A stretch of 17,943 bases of DNA, from the NCBI GenBank assembly GCA_023229605.1, contig JALNYY010000089.1, positions 1 to 17,943 of the forward strand, in the 5' to 3' direction. How positions within the stretch are numbered: position 1 is the first letter of the stretch; each line of letters starts with the position of its first letter. Positions 1-7,800 of this stretch are shown piece by piece. A program made the position numbers and the translations under genes. The stretch comes from Methylobacter sp. (GTDB lineage: Bacteria; Pseudomonadota; Gammaproteobacteria; Methylococcales; Methylomonadaceae). Below the pieces are notes generated by a model. It saw only the letters and a program-made list of their open reading frames with translations, made no database searches and was not told the DNA's origin.

Positions 1-1228
1 CAAGGTTGCTAAATTATCCTTTGTCGCACTGCTGGTAACTGTTACAGCAGCGATGTTTTACGCACCAACTGCATCTGCTCATGGTGAAAAGTCGCAAGCC
101 GCTTTCATGCGTATGCGTACAATTCACTGGTTTGACCTGAACTGGTCAAAAGATACTGTGGCTGTTAATGATACTATGACAATTTCTGGTAAATTCCACG
201 TTTTCGCTGGATGGCCTGAAACTGTTGATAAACCAGAAATATCATTCTTGAACATTGGTATTCCAGGACCTGTATTTATTCGTCAAGGTTCTTGGATCGG
301 TGGTCAGTTAGTTCCTCGTTCGGTTACTCTGGAACTTGGTGATACTTATGAGTTCAAAGTATTGTTAAAAGCACGTCGTCCAGGTGACTGGCACGTACAC
401 ACTATGATGAACGTTAAAGGCGGTGGTCCTATCATTGGTCCAGGTAAATGGGTAACTGTTACTGGTTCTATGGGAACATTTGTTAACCCAGTTACTACGC
501 TGCTAGGCGATACTATCGACTTAGAAACGTACAATCTGAGCAACACTTACTTCTGGCACGCTTTCTGGTATGCCTTAGGTTTGGCTTGGTTGGGATATTG
601 GGCTCGTAAACCAATATTTGTTCCACGTCACATTGCTGTTGAAGCAGGAAAAGCGGATTCTTTGATCACTGCTGGTGACAAGAAAGTTGCTATGGGTTTT
701 GCTATCGGTACAATTGCAATTGTTGCTTTCGGTATGAGCAGCACAAACGCAGCGTATCCTGTAACAACTCCATTGCAAGCTGGTTTGTTGCGCGGCATGA
801 AACCAATTGAAATGCCTGCAAGAACTGTTAATGTTAAAGTTGAAGATGCAACTTATCGTGTGCCAGGTCGTGCTATGCAGATGACACTGACTATCACTAA
901 CAATGGTGATTCTTCAGTACGTTTGGGTGAGTTCAACACTGCTGGTGTTCGATTCTTGGATCCTAAAGTTCATGTTGATGAAACTGGCTATCCAGATGAC
1001 TTGTTGGCTGAAGAAGGTTTGACTGTTAGTGATAACAGCCCAATCGCTCCAGGTACATCAAGAACTGTTCAAGTTACTGCTTCTGACGCTGCTTGGGAAG
1101 TTTACCGTTTAGCTGACTTGATCTATGATCCAGACAGCCGTTTTGCTGGTTTGTTATTCTTCTTTGATGAAGCTGGCAACCGTCAAATGGTTATGGTAGA
1201 TGCTCCATTAATTCCATCTTTCATCTAA
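1..1228 (+). CDS. pmoB: Particulate methane monooxygenase subunit B, 5' end outside the window
   Basis: PmoB is the largely periplasmic, copper-binding subunit of membrane-bound methane monooxygenase, which oxidises methane to methanol with PmoA and PmoC. The open frame runs in from the left edge (first whole codon at 2), so the internal ATG at 53 is not the start. The visible N-terminus is the hydrophobic part of a signal peptide ending ..APTASA|HGEK; the first mature residue is the copper-ligand His (His33 in Methylococcus capsulatus Bath numbering). The other expected ligands are present: RTIHW (His48), GKFHVF (His72), DWHVHTMMN (His137/His139) and GNRQMV (Gln404 region). Two membrane helices lie near TYFWHAFWYALGLAW and VAMGFAIGTIAIVAF, followed by a second cupredoxin-like domain ending LIPSFI. 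pmoC and pmoA are presumably upstream. Codon use (GGT, GCT, ACT, GTT heavy) differs sharply from the rest of the window and fits very high expression. The family call is near certain. Confidence 0.97.
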   Translation, partial: KVAKLSFVALLVTVTAAMFYAPTASAHGEKSQAAFMRMRTIHWFDLNWSKDTVAVNDTMTISGKFHVFAGWPETVDKPEISFLNIGIPGPVFIRQGSWIGGQLVPRSVTLELGDTYEFKVLLKARRPGDWHVHTMMNVKGGGPIIGPGKWVTVTGSMGTFVNPVTTLLGDTIDLETYNLSNTYFWHAFWYALGLAWLGYWARKPIFVPRHIAVEAGKADSLITAGDKKVAMGFAIGTIAIVAFGMSSTNAAYPVTTPLQAGLLRGMKPIEMPARTVNVKVEDATYRVPGRAMQMTLTITNNGDSSVRLGEFNTAGVRFLDPKVHVDETGYPDDLLAEEGLTVSDNSPIAPGTSRTVQVTASDAAWEVYRLADLIYDPDSRFAGLLFFFDEAGNRQMVMVDAPLIPSFI

Positions 1229-1240
1229 TGAAATAATTAG

Positions 1241-1260
1241 CTGGCAACTTTGGTTGTCAG
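1241..1260 (+). other. Small hairpin after pmoB
   Basis: CTGGCAAC and GTTGTCAG pair over 8 bp, with one G-U, around a TTTG loop. It starts 12 bases after the pmoB stop and directly precedes the main terminator. It has no T-tract, so it may act as a 3' stabilising hairpin for the pmoCAB transcript rather than as a terminator. The role is inferred. Confidence 0.5.
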
Positions 1261-1271
1261 TTAAGGAATTG

Positions 1272-1309
1272 AAACCCTCGTTACCAATAGGTAGCGGGGG
1301 TTTTTTTTT
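1272..1309 (+). terminator. Strong Rho-independent terminator of the pmo operon
   Basis: A 14-bp stem (1272-1285 with 1290-1303, two G-U pairs) closes on the tetraloop AATA. It is followed without a break by a run of nine T (1301-1309), the first three of which also pair in the stem. This is a textbook intrinsic terminator, 43 bases after the pmoB stop. It shows that pmoB is the last gene of its operon, with no pmoD-like gene attached. Confidence 0.93.
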
Positions 1310-1749
1310 GGGGAGGGAATTGAAATATGAGGCATCATAAATGACGGGCAAAATAGTTTTAGCCTATTATGGCACCGATGCCTCTCATCAATCACCGAGC
1401 GTTTTTTTGCGACAATTTTCGGGCGTTCACCTATATTGGTAAGGCTTATAATTTGATTTCTTCCCCTCATCTTTGGATGCGACGCCTCTATTTCTATAGA
1501 ATGCCGTATTTGCGTTCAGTAACCGATCCGTTACCATGACGAATTGCGTTGGTATTTCTATATCAAGCATGGCGCACTAAACTTGAGCTTGAGCCCAGTC
1601 CTCAATATGTAACTTCTATATATTAAATTTAGGTAGAATCAACGTAATGTTTGGCATGCATGATTGATATTTATCATTAAATATCTGTTACGTGGCTGGA
1701 TTTACAGCGATAATAGTAACCATTTAATGAACTCAGATAAAGGACTTGA
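1310..1749. other. Non-coding gap between the pmo operon and the DUF1538 operon
   Basis: No convincing gene is seen in these 440 bases. The short minus-strand frame over 1261-1470 runs back into the terminator and lacks protein-like character. An 8-bp inverted repeat (GAGGCATC 1329-1336, GATGCCTC 1377-1384) encloses a smaller AATAG/CTATT hairpin, so part of the gap could fold as RNA. The promoter of the downstream operon should lie in the AT-rich part around 1620-1720, but I could not pick a good -35/-10 pair. Confidence 0.6.
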
Positions 1750-2478
1750 ATGTTTAAAAAACCTTTTATTAAACAACTGTTCGCCAGTTTTCTGGACTTG
1801 GCGCCTATCCTCGCCGTTGTTTTGGTATTTCAGGTTTTTATTATTCGGCAACCTATTTCCGATGCCAGCAATTTAATAGTTGGCACTTTTTTCGTTGTTC
1901 TCGGTCTTACCCTGTTTGTTCAGGGACTTGAGCAAAGCCTGTTCCCGATTGGCGAGGCGATGGCCTATGCGTTTGCCCGCAAAGGCAGTTTGTTCTGGCT
2001 ACTTACTTTTGCCTTCTGTCTGGGATTTGGCGCTGCAATTGCCGAGCCGGGGCTGGCTTCGGTTGCTGAAAAAGCTGCGCATGTTGCCAGTAATGGCAAT
2101 CGGATAGAACAGACCGACGCGGCAAAAGCTGGTTATGCGCTGGGGCTACGCATTACCGTCGCAGTGTCTATCGGCTTTGCTATTTTGGTCGGTGTTTTGA
2201 GAATACTCCGTGGTTGGCCGGTGTATTACCCTGTTCTGTTCGGTTATGTTTGCATCGCCATTATGACGCCTTTCGCCCCTGCCGGAATCATTGGCATTGC
2301 CTATGATTCCGGCGGCATTGCTACGTCCAGCATTACTGTCCCGCTAGTTATCGTCCTGGGCGTCGGCCTAGCCACAGCAATCAAAGGCCGTAACCAGCTG
2401 ACCGACGGGTTTGGGCTTGTCGTTTTTGCGACTTTGATGGCGACGATTTTTGTGATGGCTTATGGGATGATCATATGA
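1750..2478 (+). CDS. DUF1538 membrane protein, first subunit of a putative cation/H+ antiporter pair
   Basis: This 242-residue, very hydrophobic protein has about six to seven membrane segments. Family marks are GFGAAIAEPGLASVAEKAA near the middle, AYDSGGIATSSITVPLV in the C-terminal half and GRNQLTDGFGLV before the last helix. These match DUF1538 (PF07556). From memory, a two-gene DUF1538 pair (UmpA/UmpB) from Halomonas was shown to act as a Na+(Li+,K+)/H+ antiporter; transfer of that role here is inference. The start is well supported: AAGGA at 1740-1744 lies five bases before the ATG. The stop overlaps the next start (ATGA at 2475-2478), so the two subunits are translationally coupled. The acidic residue in AEP and the Asp in AYDSG are candidate ion-path residues. 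The direction and the ion cannot be read from sequence. Confidence 0.85.
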   Translation: MFKKPFIKQLFASFLDLAPILAVVLVFQVFIIRQPISDASNLIVGTFFVVLGLTLFVQGLEQSLFPIGEAMAYAFARKGSLFWLLTFAFCLGFGAAIAEPGLASVAEKAAHVASNGNRIEQTDAAKAGYALGLRITVAVSIGFAILVGVLRILRGWPVYYPVLFGYVCIAIMTPFAPAGIIGIAYDSGGIATSSITVPLVIVLGVGLATAIKGRNQLTDGFGLVVFATLMATIFVMAYGMII

Positions 2479-3254
2479 TCGACTGGTTAATGCATTTTGC
2501 GCTGAAGCTGCTGGAAACCGGTCGAAATGTTCTACCGATTCTCGCCATTATTATCGGTTTCCAGTTGCTGGTCATTCGAAAACCCTTGCCCCACCCCAGA
2601 AAAACCATTATCGGTTTTTTCTATGTTTTGCTGGGCATTACGTTCTTTCTGGAAGGACTGGAGCTGGCGTTGTTCCCGCTTGGAAGTTTGATGGCGTCGC
2701 AGTTGACCACCCCTGATTTTTTGGGAGTGAATCCTCTTGATCAAGCCGTCTCCTGGAAAGCGTATTTTTGGGTGTATATTTTTGCCGCCAGCATTGGCTT
2801 TGCCTCCGCGTTGGCCGAGCCATCCCTGCTGGCTGTCGCCATTAAAGCCGAACAAATCTCAGGTGGTGCGATTCAAATCTGGGGCTTAAGAATTTCTGTC
2901 GCCATCGGGGTTAGTTTCGGTCTAGCTCTTGGCGCTTTTCGGATCGTTACCGGTTCGGAACTCTATTTATATATTGTCGGGGGCTATTTCATCGTAATGA
3001 TACAAACTCGGTTTGCCCCTAAAATGATTATCGGGCTGGCATACGATTCGGGCGTGGTTACGACATCGATGGTCACTGTGCCGCTGGTAAGTGCATTAGG
3101 CCTGGGGCTGGCCTCTGCAGTTCCCGGTCGCAACCCGCTGCTGGACGGATTTGGCTTGATCGCTTTCGCCAGTTTATTCCCCGTCATCGCCGTCTTGGGT
3201 TATGCTCAAATTGCACAATGGCGTAACAAAGGCAGTCTTTCATCCAACCCTTGA
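2475..3254 (+). CDS. DUF1538 membrane protein, second subunit of a putative cation/H+ antiporter pair
   Basis: This 259-residue paralogue of the preceding gene has the same signature elements in the same order: GFASALAEPSLLAVAIKAE, then AYDSGVVTTSMVTVPLV, then GRNPLLDGFGLIAFASLF. It is longer mainly because of an insert near residues 75-90 (SQLTTPDFLGVNPLDQ) before the central helices. The first subunit has an extra loop at a different place, after AEKAAHVASNG. The pair therefore looks like an old duplication that diverged into two non-equivalent subunits, probably a heterodimer in the inner membrane. The start ATG overlaps the upstream stop by four bases. The stop (3252-3254) lies eight bases before the ATG of the PII-like gene and overlaps its ribosome-binding site, so co-translation continues into the regulators. 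Confidence 0.85.
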   Translation: MIDWLMHFALKLLETGRNVLPILAIIIGFQLLVIRKPLPHPRKTIIGFFYVLLGITFFLEGLELALFPLGSLMASQLTTPDFLGVNPLDQAVSWKAYFWVYIFAASIGFASALAEPSLLAVAIKAEQISGGAIQIWGLRISVAIGVSFGLALGAFRIVTGSELYLYIVGGYFIVMIQTRFAPKMIIGLAYDSGVVTTSMVTVPLVSALGLGLASAVPGRNPLLDGFGLIAFASLFPVIAVLGYAQIAQWRNKGSLSSNP

Positions 3255-3262
3255 GGAAAACC

Positions 3263-3613
3263 ATGCATTTCAAATTAATTATCGTATTTGTAGAAGACGA
3301 CAAGACCGACTTAGTGCTTGATACTGCGCGTGAAAACGGCGCTAAAGGCGCAACCGTCGTCAATAATGCTCGCGGCGAAGGCATGAAACAATCGAAAACT
3401 TTTTTCGGTCTGACCCTGGAAACCCAGCGCGATGTGTTGTTGTTGCTGGTCGAAGAGCATCTCAGCCGACACATTTTGGAAACCATCGCCAAGGTCGCCC
3501 AATTCGACAGTAAACCCGGTACCGGCATTGCCATTCAGATCGATGTCGAAGACGCCGTTGGCGTTATGCATCAGGTTGAACAATTAACCCAAGAACTTGA
3601 GGACAAAATATGA
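3263..3613 (+). CDS. PII-like signalling protein with a shortened T-loop
   Basis: This 116-residue cytosolic protein has the PII (GlnB-type) layout: a first beta strand (FKLIIVFVE), a helix (KTDLVLDTARENGAKGATVV), a GEG turn leading into the T-loop region, a strand (RDVLLLLVEE), a second helix (LSRHILETIAKVAQF) and the B-loop-like segment KPGTGIAIQIDVEDAVGV. The T-loop part is short and lacks the uridylylated Tyr of GlnB/GlnK, so this is not a classical nitrogen-cascade PII. Trimers of such proteins bind nucleotides or small effectors between subunits and control a partner, often a transporter. The partner here should be the DUF1538 pair encoded immediately upstream. I chose ATG 3263 because GAGG at 3253-3256 is six bases away; the in-frame TTG at 3251 lies inside the upstream gene. 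The stop overlaps the next gene's ATG. The effector is unknown. Confidence 0.8.
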   Translation: MHFKLIIVFVEDDKTDLVLDTARENGAKGATVVNNARGEGMKQSKTFFGLTLETQRDVLLLLVEEHLSRHILETIAKVAQFDSKPGTGIAIQIDVEDAVGVMHQVEQLTQELEDKI

Positions 3614-4017
3614 TTGCGCCACGCATTGTAATCCGTGTCAGAGATGTAATGAAAACCGACTTCGGCACCATCGACGGCATTGCCACCATAGGCGATGCCC
3701 TGAAAAAAATGAAATCGCTTAAAACCTCGGTGCTGGTCGTTAATAAACGCCATGATGATGACGAGTACGGCATGATTAATTCCGGCGACATTGCCCGCCA
3801 TGTGCTGGCGAAAGACAGGGCGCCGGATCGGGTTAACGTTTATGAAATTATGAGTAAGCCGGTGATTTCGGTACATCCTGACATGGACATCCGCTATTGT
3901 TCGCGTTTATTCGCCAACTATAATCTGGTCAGGGCTCCGGTCATTGAAAACAATAAAATTATCGGCATGGTCAGTCCGAATTCATTGGTACTGGATGGAA
4001 TGGTGCAAGGCTTGTAA
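3610..4017 (+). CDS. Stand-alone protein of two CBS domains
   Basis: This 135-residue soluble protein is built from two CBS motifs: residues about 10-65 (RVRDVMKTDFGTID... KMKSLKTSVLVVNK... GMINSGDIARHVL) and about 75-135 (VYEIMSKPVISVHPDM... FANYNLVRAPVIENNKIIG... SPNSLVLDG). A CBS pair forms a Bateman module that typically binds AMP, ATP, SAM or similar and switches a partner. The start overlaps the PII-like stop by four bases (ATGA at 3610-3613), so the two sensors are coupled in translation and probably work on the same target, the DUF1538 antiporter. No catalytic domain is attached. The ligand cannot be predicted; the first domain has an Asp/Glu-rich loop (HDDDEYG) between strands. Confidence 0.85.
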   Translation: MIAPRIVIRVRDVMKTDFGTIDGIATIGDALKKMKSLKTSVLVVNKRHDDDEYGMINSGDIARHVLAKDRAPDRVNVYEIMSKPVISVHPDMDIRYCSRLFANYNLVRAPVIENNKIIGMVSPNSLVLDGMVQGL

Positions 4018-4305
4018 ATGATCAGTCGTAGGCAAAGCCGTAGCGGCTTCGGCAGATAAGAGCTGGTAAATTTCGGGACGTAGGAAACAAGAGGTATCAA
4101 AGGTCATGTGTTCACCGGGAAGACACGTAGAAAAACAGGGTTTGCTTCGTCCGCAACCTTTAAATTGGACACTATGCGAACGTTATGAATGGGGTTGCAA
4201 TTCCCGTCCGGCATGTAAATTTGTGCAAATCCGTCGATCAGCGTCATCCGTGACCAATTATTAGATCACTAGTTACGATAAACTTTTTTAAAAGAGCATT
4301 TGATT
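4018..4305. other. Intergenic gap before dsbB, with a small hairpin and repeat-like text
   Basis: No coding frame is credible in these 288 bases. AAGCCG/CGGCTT (4035-4049, TAG loop) forms a 6-bp hairpin just after the CBS stop. It lacks a T-tract, so it is a poor terminator on its own. The segment from about 4100 to 4260 resembles the degenerate, non-coding repeat text found scattered between genes in many environmental proteobacteria; this is an impression, not a measured match. The dsbB promoter should be here, but no clear pair of boxes was found. Confidence 0.45.
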
Positions 4306-4818
4306 ATGTTGCAACGATTAAAATTTAATTCCAGAATCTGGTTCTTGCTGGGCTTCTTAGGTTGTGTTTTCTTGCTGTCGATGGGCGCTTATTTTCAATT
4401 TGTCGGCGGTCTGGATCCCTGTCCTTTGTGCATTTCCCAGCGCATTGCAATTTTGCTGACCGGTCTGGTTTTTTTAAGCGCCGCCGTCCACAATCCAGGG
4501 CAGACCGGCGTAACGGTTTACGCTATTTTAGGCGCGGTAACAGCGTTGTGCGGTGCGGCGATTTCAACCCGGCATATCTGGATACAGCACCTGCCTGCCG
4601 ATAAGGTGCCTGAATGCGGGCCCGGTTTGGAGTATGTGCTGCAAAATTTTCCTTTGTTTGAAACGGTTAAGTTAATGCTTAGCGGCACCGGGGATTGCGC
4701 TAAGACAGATTGGACAATGCTGGGTTTCAGTATGCCTGCATGGACATTGCTGGCTTTTTTAATGCTGGCGACGCTAAGTCTTTTGCAAATCTGGAATCGT
4801 GGAACCAACCCACCTTAA
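4306..4818 (+). CDS. dsbB: Disulfide bond formation protein B
   Basis: DsbB is the inner-membrane quinone reductase that re-oxidises DsbA and so drives disulfide formation in the periplasm. The 170-residue product has the family's four-helix plan. The first periplasmic loop carries CPLC (Cys39/Cys42), next to ISQRI with the conserved Arg near the quinone site. The second periplasmic loop carries Cys104 (PECGPGLEY) and Cys131 (GTGDCA), the pair that exchanges with DsbA. Length and spacing match E. coli DsbB (Cys41/44/104/130). I start at ATG 4306; an in-frame TTG at 4300 would add only two residues. It is preceded by an untranslated gap and followed after 51 bases by the sensor kinase gene, so it could be the first gene of that transcript. 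A methanotroph exporting many cysteine-rich, copper-linked proteins would need this activity. Confidence 0.95.
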   Translation: MLQRLKFNSRIWFLLGFLGCVFLLSMGAYFQFVGGLDPCPLCISQRIAILLTGLVFLSAAVHNPGQTGVTVYAILGAVTALCGAAISTRHIWIQHLPADKVPECGPGLEYVLQNFPLFETVKLMLSGTGDCAKTDWTMLGFSMPAWTLLAFLMLATLSLLQIWNRGTNPP

Positions 4819-4869
4819 ACAAGTTTGAATCGAAACTTATGCGCACCACTATAATGGCGAAGGGCTGAC

Positions 4870-7725
4870 TTGAAAATAAATCCTCTCCCGCTGCTTCAGC
4901 GCATGAAAGTACAGCAGCTATGGCTGTTCTCAGTGATCCTTTCGGTGTTGTTGACTGAGGCCGTTGTTGCAGGCATGGGCCTGTTGCTAAAAGGAGAGGT
5001 GCCGCCCGATTATCTGCTTACCGGGCTGGTTGCATCATGTTTTGTGGCTTCTTTGGTCGTGGCCATGTTGGGCTACTTTCTTGAAAAGCTCACCGAGAGT
5101 CAGCTGCAACTGTACGCCATTGTTGAGGCCGAGCCTGAATGCGTGAAGCTGCTGGCCGCAGACGGAACTGTGTTGCAGATGAACCGTGCCGGATTGAACA
5201 TGATTGAAGCAGATTCGCTGGATCAACTCGTCGGCCTGCACGTACAAGAACTTGTGACGCAGGAATATCGGGATGCTTTCATAGCGCTGACGAAACGAGT
5301 GTTCGAGGGCGAGTCCGGCATTCTGGAGTTCGAGATTCTGGGGCTTAAGGGGGCGCATCGCTGGTTGGATATTCACGCGGTTCCCTTGCGCGACTCACAC
5401 GGTCATATCACTGCATTGCTTGCCGTTACTCGCGACATCACCGAGCGCAAGATAGCCGAAAATGTGTTGCGCGAAAGCGAATACAAATTCGCTACCGTTC
5501 TCGATAGTGTTGAGGCCTTTATTTATATTAAAGATTGCAAGTATCGATACCTGTACGCCAACCAGCCGGTGCGGGAGCTGTTCGGCAATCGGCTTGAAGA
5601 CATCATCGGTAAATCGGATGATGTTTTTTTTGATCAGGCTACGACGGAAAAATTGTACGAAAATGATCGCCGCGTCATTGAACTGGGTGAGCGTATAGCG
5701 ACCGAGGAGATTAATACAGACAAGGATAGCGGCATTACCAAAACCTATCTTTCCGTTAAACAACCGCTACGCCGGGAAGACGGCACTATTTATGGGTTGT
5801 GCGGTATTTCTACCGACATCACCGATCGCAAGCAGATGGATGAGGCGAGGGAAGAAGCGCTGAATCGCTTACAAAAGATCGCCAGCCGGGTGCCGGGGGT
5901 TGTCTACCAATATCGTTTGCGTCCCGATGGCAGCTCCTGCTTTCCTTTTGCAAGCGAAGCCATCAAAGAGATATACCGGGTCAGCCCGGAGGAAGTCATT
6001 GATGATGCGTCAAAAGTATTTGCCATTCTTCACCCGGACGACATCGAGGGTATCGCCTCCACGATTCAGACATCGGAGCTGGATTTGACTCCGTGGCGCC
6101 ATGAATATCGGGTGAAGTTTGACGACGGAACGGTGCGCTGGTTGTTTGGCAACGCGCTGCCGCAGAGGGAAACGGATGGTTCGACACTCTGGCACGGCTT
6201 CATCACCGACATCACCGAGCGCAAGCAGATGGAGGAAAAACTGCGCGACAGCGACGGCCTGAATGCCAGTATACTGAATTCACTGACTTCACACATCGCC
6301 GTGCTGGATGCGCAGGGCGTTATTGTTGCCGTCAATAATGCATGGCGGCGGTTTGCCAAAGACAATGGCTTGTCGGAGTCCAGCCAGAACATGTTGGGGG
6401 TTAATTATCTGGAGGTGTGTAAAAACGCCTTTAACCAGCCTTATGGCAATGAAGCAAACGCTGCTCAGGAGGGCATTGCGGCGGTGTTGGCGGGTGAGCG
6501 GGAAATATTTCATTTAGAGTACCCCTGCCACTCGCCTGCTCAGCAACGCTGGTTCCAGATGAATGTATCGCCATTGCAAGGGTCGCGTCGCGGGGTTGTG
6601 ATCAGTCACGAAAACATCACCGAACGCAAAAAGGCGGAAGAAGCGACCCAAGCGGCCTCTCAATATGCCCGCAGCCTGATTGAAGCGAGTCTGGATCCTT
6701 TGGTGACGATCAGCACAGAGGGCAAGATTACCGATGTCAACACCGCTACGGAACAAGTGACCGGTGTGGACAGGGACAGCCTGATCGGCAGTGATTTTGC
6801 GGACTATTTCACCGATCCCGAGAACGCGCGTGAGGTCTATCGGCAGGTATTTTCGCAGGATTTTGTGTTCGATTATCCGCTGGCTATTCGCCATGTGTCC
6901 GGCCAAGTCACCGACGTGCTTTATAATGCCAGCGCGTACCATGACGGTAAGGGCAAGGTGCTTGGCGTGTTCGCCGCAGCGCGCGACATCACCGAGTTTA
7001 AACAAATCGAAGCGGAGCTGACCCGCTCCAATGCCGAACTGGAACAATTCGCCTATGCGGTGTCTCACGATATGCGCCAGCCGTTACGGATGGTGACCAG
7101 TTATTTATCCCTGATTGAGAATGCATTGACCGGACAGTTGAATGAAGAGACCCAGCAGTTTCTTGATTTTGCGGTTAACGGCGCAAAACGCATGGATGCA
7201 ATGATTTTATCGTTGCTGGATTATTCCAGGATCGGCCGTGTTTTTGAAGCCAAAACACGGCTTAGCAGTAAGGCCTCTTTAGATGAAGCGCTGGCTTTTC
7301 TTAGTCCGGAACTCAGTGCCTGCGGCGGCGAAATCAAAGTGACCGGCGAGTGGCCCGAATTGGTCGCCAGCCGTGATGAACTAACGCGCCTGCTGCAAAA
7401 TCTGATTGGCAATGCCCTTAAATATCACGAAGAAAATCAACCGCCGCAGGTTCATATTCATGGAGCGGTCCGCGGCGGAGCGTTACGGGTGGAGGTGCGC
7501 GATCATGGTATCGGCATCGAACCGAAGCAGATGGACCGGTTGTTTAAGGTATTTTCGCGTTTGCAGGCGCGCAGCCGCTTTGAAGGTACCGGAGTCGGCT
7601 TGGCCCTGTGCCGCAAAATTGTCGAACATCACGGCGGCGACATCGGCGCAGAGTCAGCGGGCGAGGGCCAGGGCAGCATGTTCTGGTTTGAATTGTCCGT
7701 TGTGGATGCCGCAAATGCGGAATAG
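4870..7725 (+). CDS. Membrane histidine kinase with five PAS domains
   Basis: This 951-residue sensor kinase has two N-terminal membrane helices (about 17-40 and 48-71) with only a tiny loop between them, so sensing is probably cytoplasmic or in the membrane. Five PAS/PAC units follow, each closed by the DIT(E/D)RK-type linker: about 80-195, 204-322, 335-452, 463-588 and 595-712. The HisKA box has the phospho-acceptor His733 (AVSHDMRQPLR). The ATPase domain has N844/N848 (NLIGNALKY), the G1 box DHGIGIEP and G2 GTGVGLAL. The H-box is of the phytochrome/Rcp1-partner type, fitting the small receiver encoded downstream. There is no attached receiver. The TTG at 4870 is preferred as start because AAGGG (4860-4864) sits five bases upstream; the next ATG (4903) has no such site. 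The signals are unknown; no residues diagnostic for haem or flavin were identified. Confidence 0.9.
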   Translation: MKINPLPLLQRMKVQQLWLFSVILSVLLTEAVVAGMGLLLKGEVPPDYLLTGLVASCFVASLVVAMLGYFLEKLTESQLQLYAIVEAEPECVKLLAADGTVLQMNRAGLNMIEADSLDQLVGLHVQELVTQEYRDAFIALTKRVFEGESGILEFEILGLKGAHRWLDIHAVPLRDSHGHITALLAVTRDITERKIAENVLRESEYKFATVLDSVEAFIYIKDCKYRYLYANQPVRELFGNRLEDIIGKSDDVFFDQATTEKLYENDRRVIELGERIATEEINTDKDSGITKTYLSVKQPLRREDGTIYGLCGISTDITDRKQMDEAREEALNRLQKIASRVPGVVYQYRLRPDGSSCFPFASEAIKEIYRVSPEEVIDDASKVFAILHPDDIEGIASTIQTSELDLTPWRHEYRVKFDDGTVRWLFGNALPQRETDGSTLWHGFITDITERKQMEEKLRDSDGLNASILNSLTSHIAVLDAQGVIVAVNNAWRRFAKDNGLSESSQNMLGVNYLEVCKNAFNQPYGNEANAAQEGIAAVLAGEREIFHLEYPCHSPAQQRWFQMNVSPLQGSRRGVVISHENITERKKAEEATQAASQYARSLIEASLDPLVTISTEGKITDVNTATEQVTGVDRDSLIGSDFADYFTDPENAREVYRQVFSQDFVFDYPLAIRHVSGQVTDVLYNASAYHDGKGKVLGVFAAARDITEFKQIEAELTRSNAELEQFAYAVSHDMRQPLRMVTSYLSLIENALTGQLNEETQQFLDFAVNGAKRMDAMILSLLDYSRIGRVFEAKTRLSSKASLDEALAFLSPELSACGGEIKVTGEWPELVASRDELTRLLQNLIGNALKYHEENQPPQVHIHGAVRGGALRVEVRDHGIGIEPKQMDRLFKVFSRLQARSRFEGTGVGLALCRKIVEHHGGDIGAESAGEGQGSMFWFELSVVDAANAE
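5812..6233 (+). repeat. Near-identical 29-bp direct repeat at PAS2 and PAS3 ends
   Basis: Bases 5812-5840 and 6205-6233 are the same except for one position (GAT versus GAG). Both encode the PAC-to-helix linker TDIT(D/E)RKQM. Related but weaker copies end PAS1 (about 5431) and PAS5 (about 6982). This suggests that PAS units spread by tandem duplication or are kept alike by recombination inside the gene. Confidence 0.7.
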
Positions 7726-7800
7726 AAGCGCGATTAATCGTGTCTCTATAACGCTTTCTGTCATGCGAATCTGGAGCTTGGAAACAAGCGTAAAACAATA

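Noticed and set aside
1..1228. Horizontal acquisition of pmoB on the basis of composition
   Set aside because: Codon bias typical of very highly expressed genes explains the composition, and no mobile element borders the operon.
1651..1669. Sigma-54-like text TTGGCATG upstream of the DUF1538/PII operon
   Set aside because: The -24 half fits, but the invariant GC of the -12 half is missing at the required spacing (TG is there instead), so it is not a credible RpoN promoter.
3263..3613. Calling the PII-like gene glnB or glnK
   Set aside because: The T-loop is short and lacks the uridylylation Tyr, and the gene is not next to amtB or glnA.
6514..7068. Long minus-strand open frame (184 codons) inside the five-PAS kinase
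   Set aside because: It is a shadow of the clearly coding + strand, where the PAS and linker motifs are continuous. It has no recognisable domain or start site.
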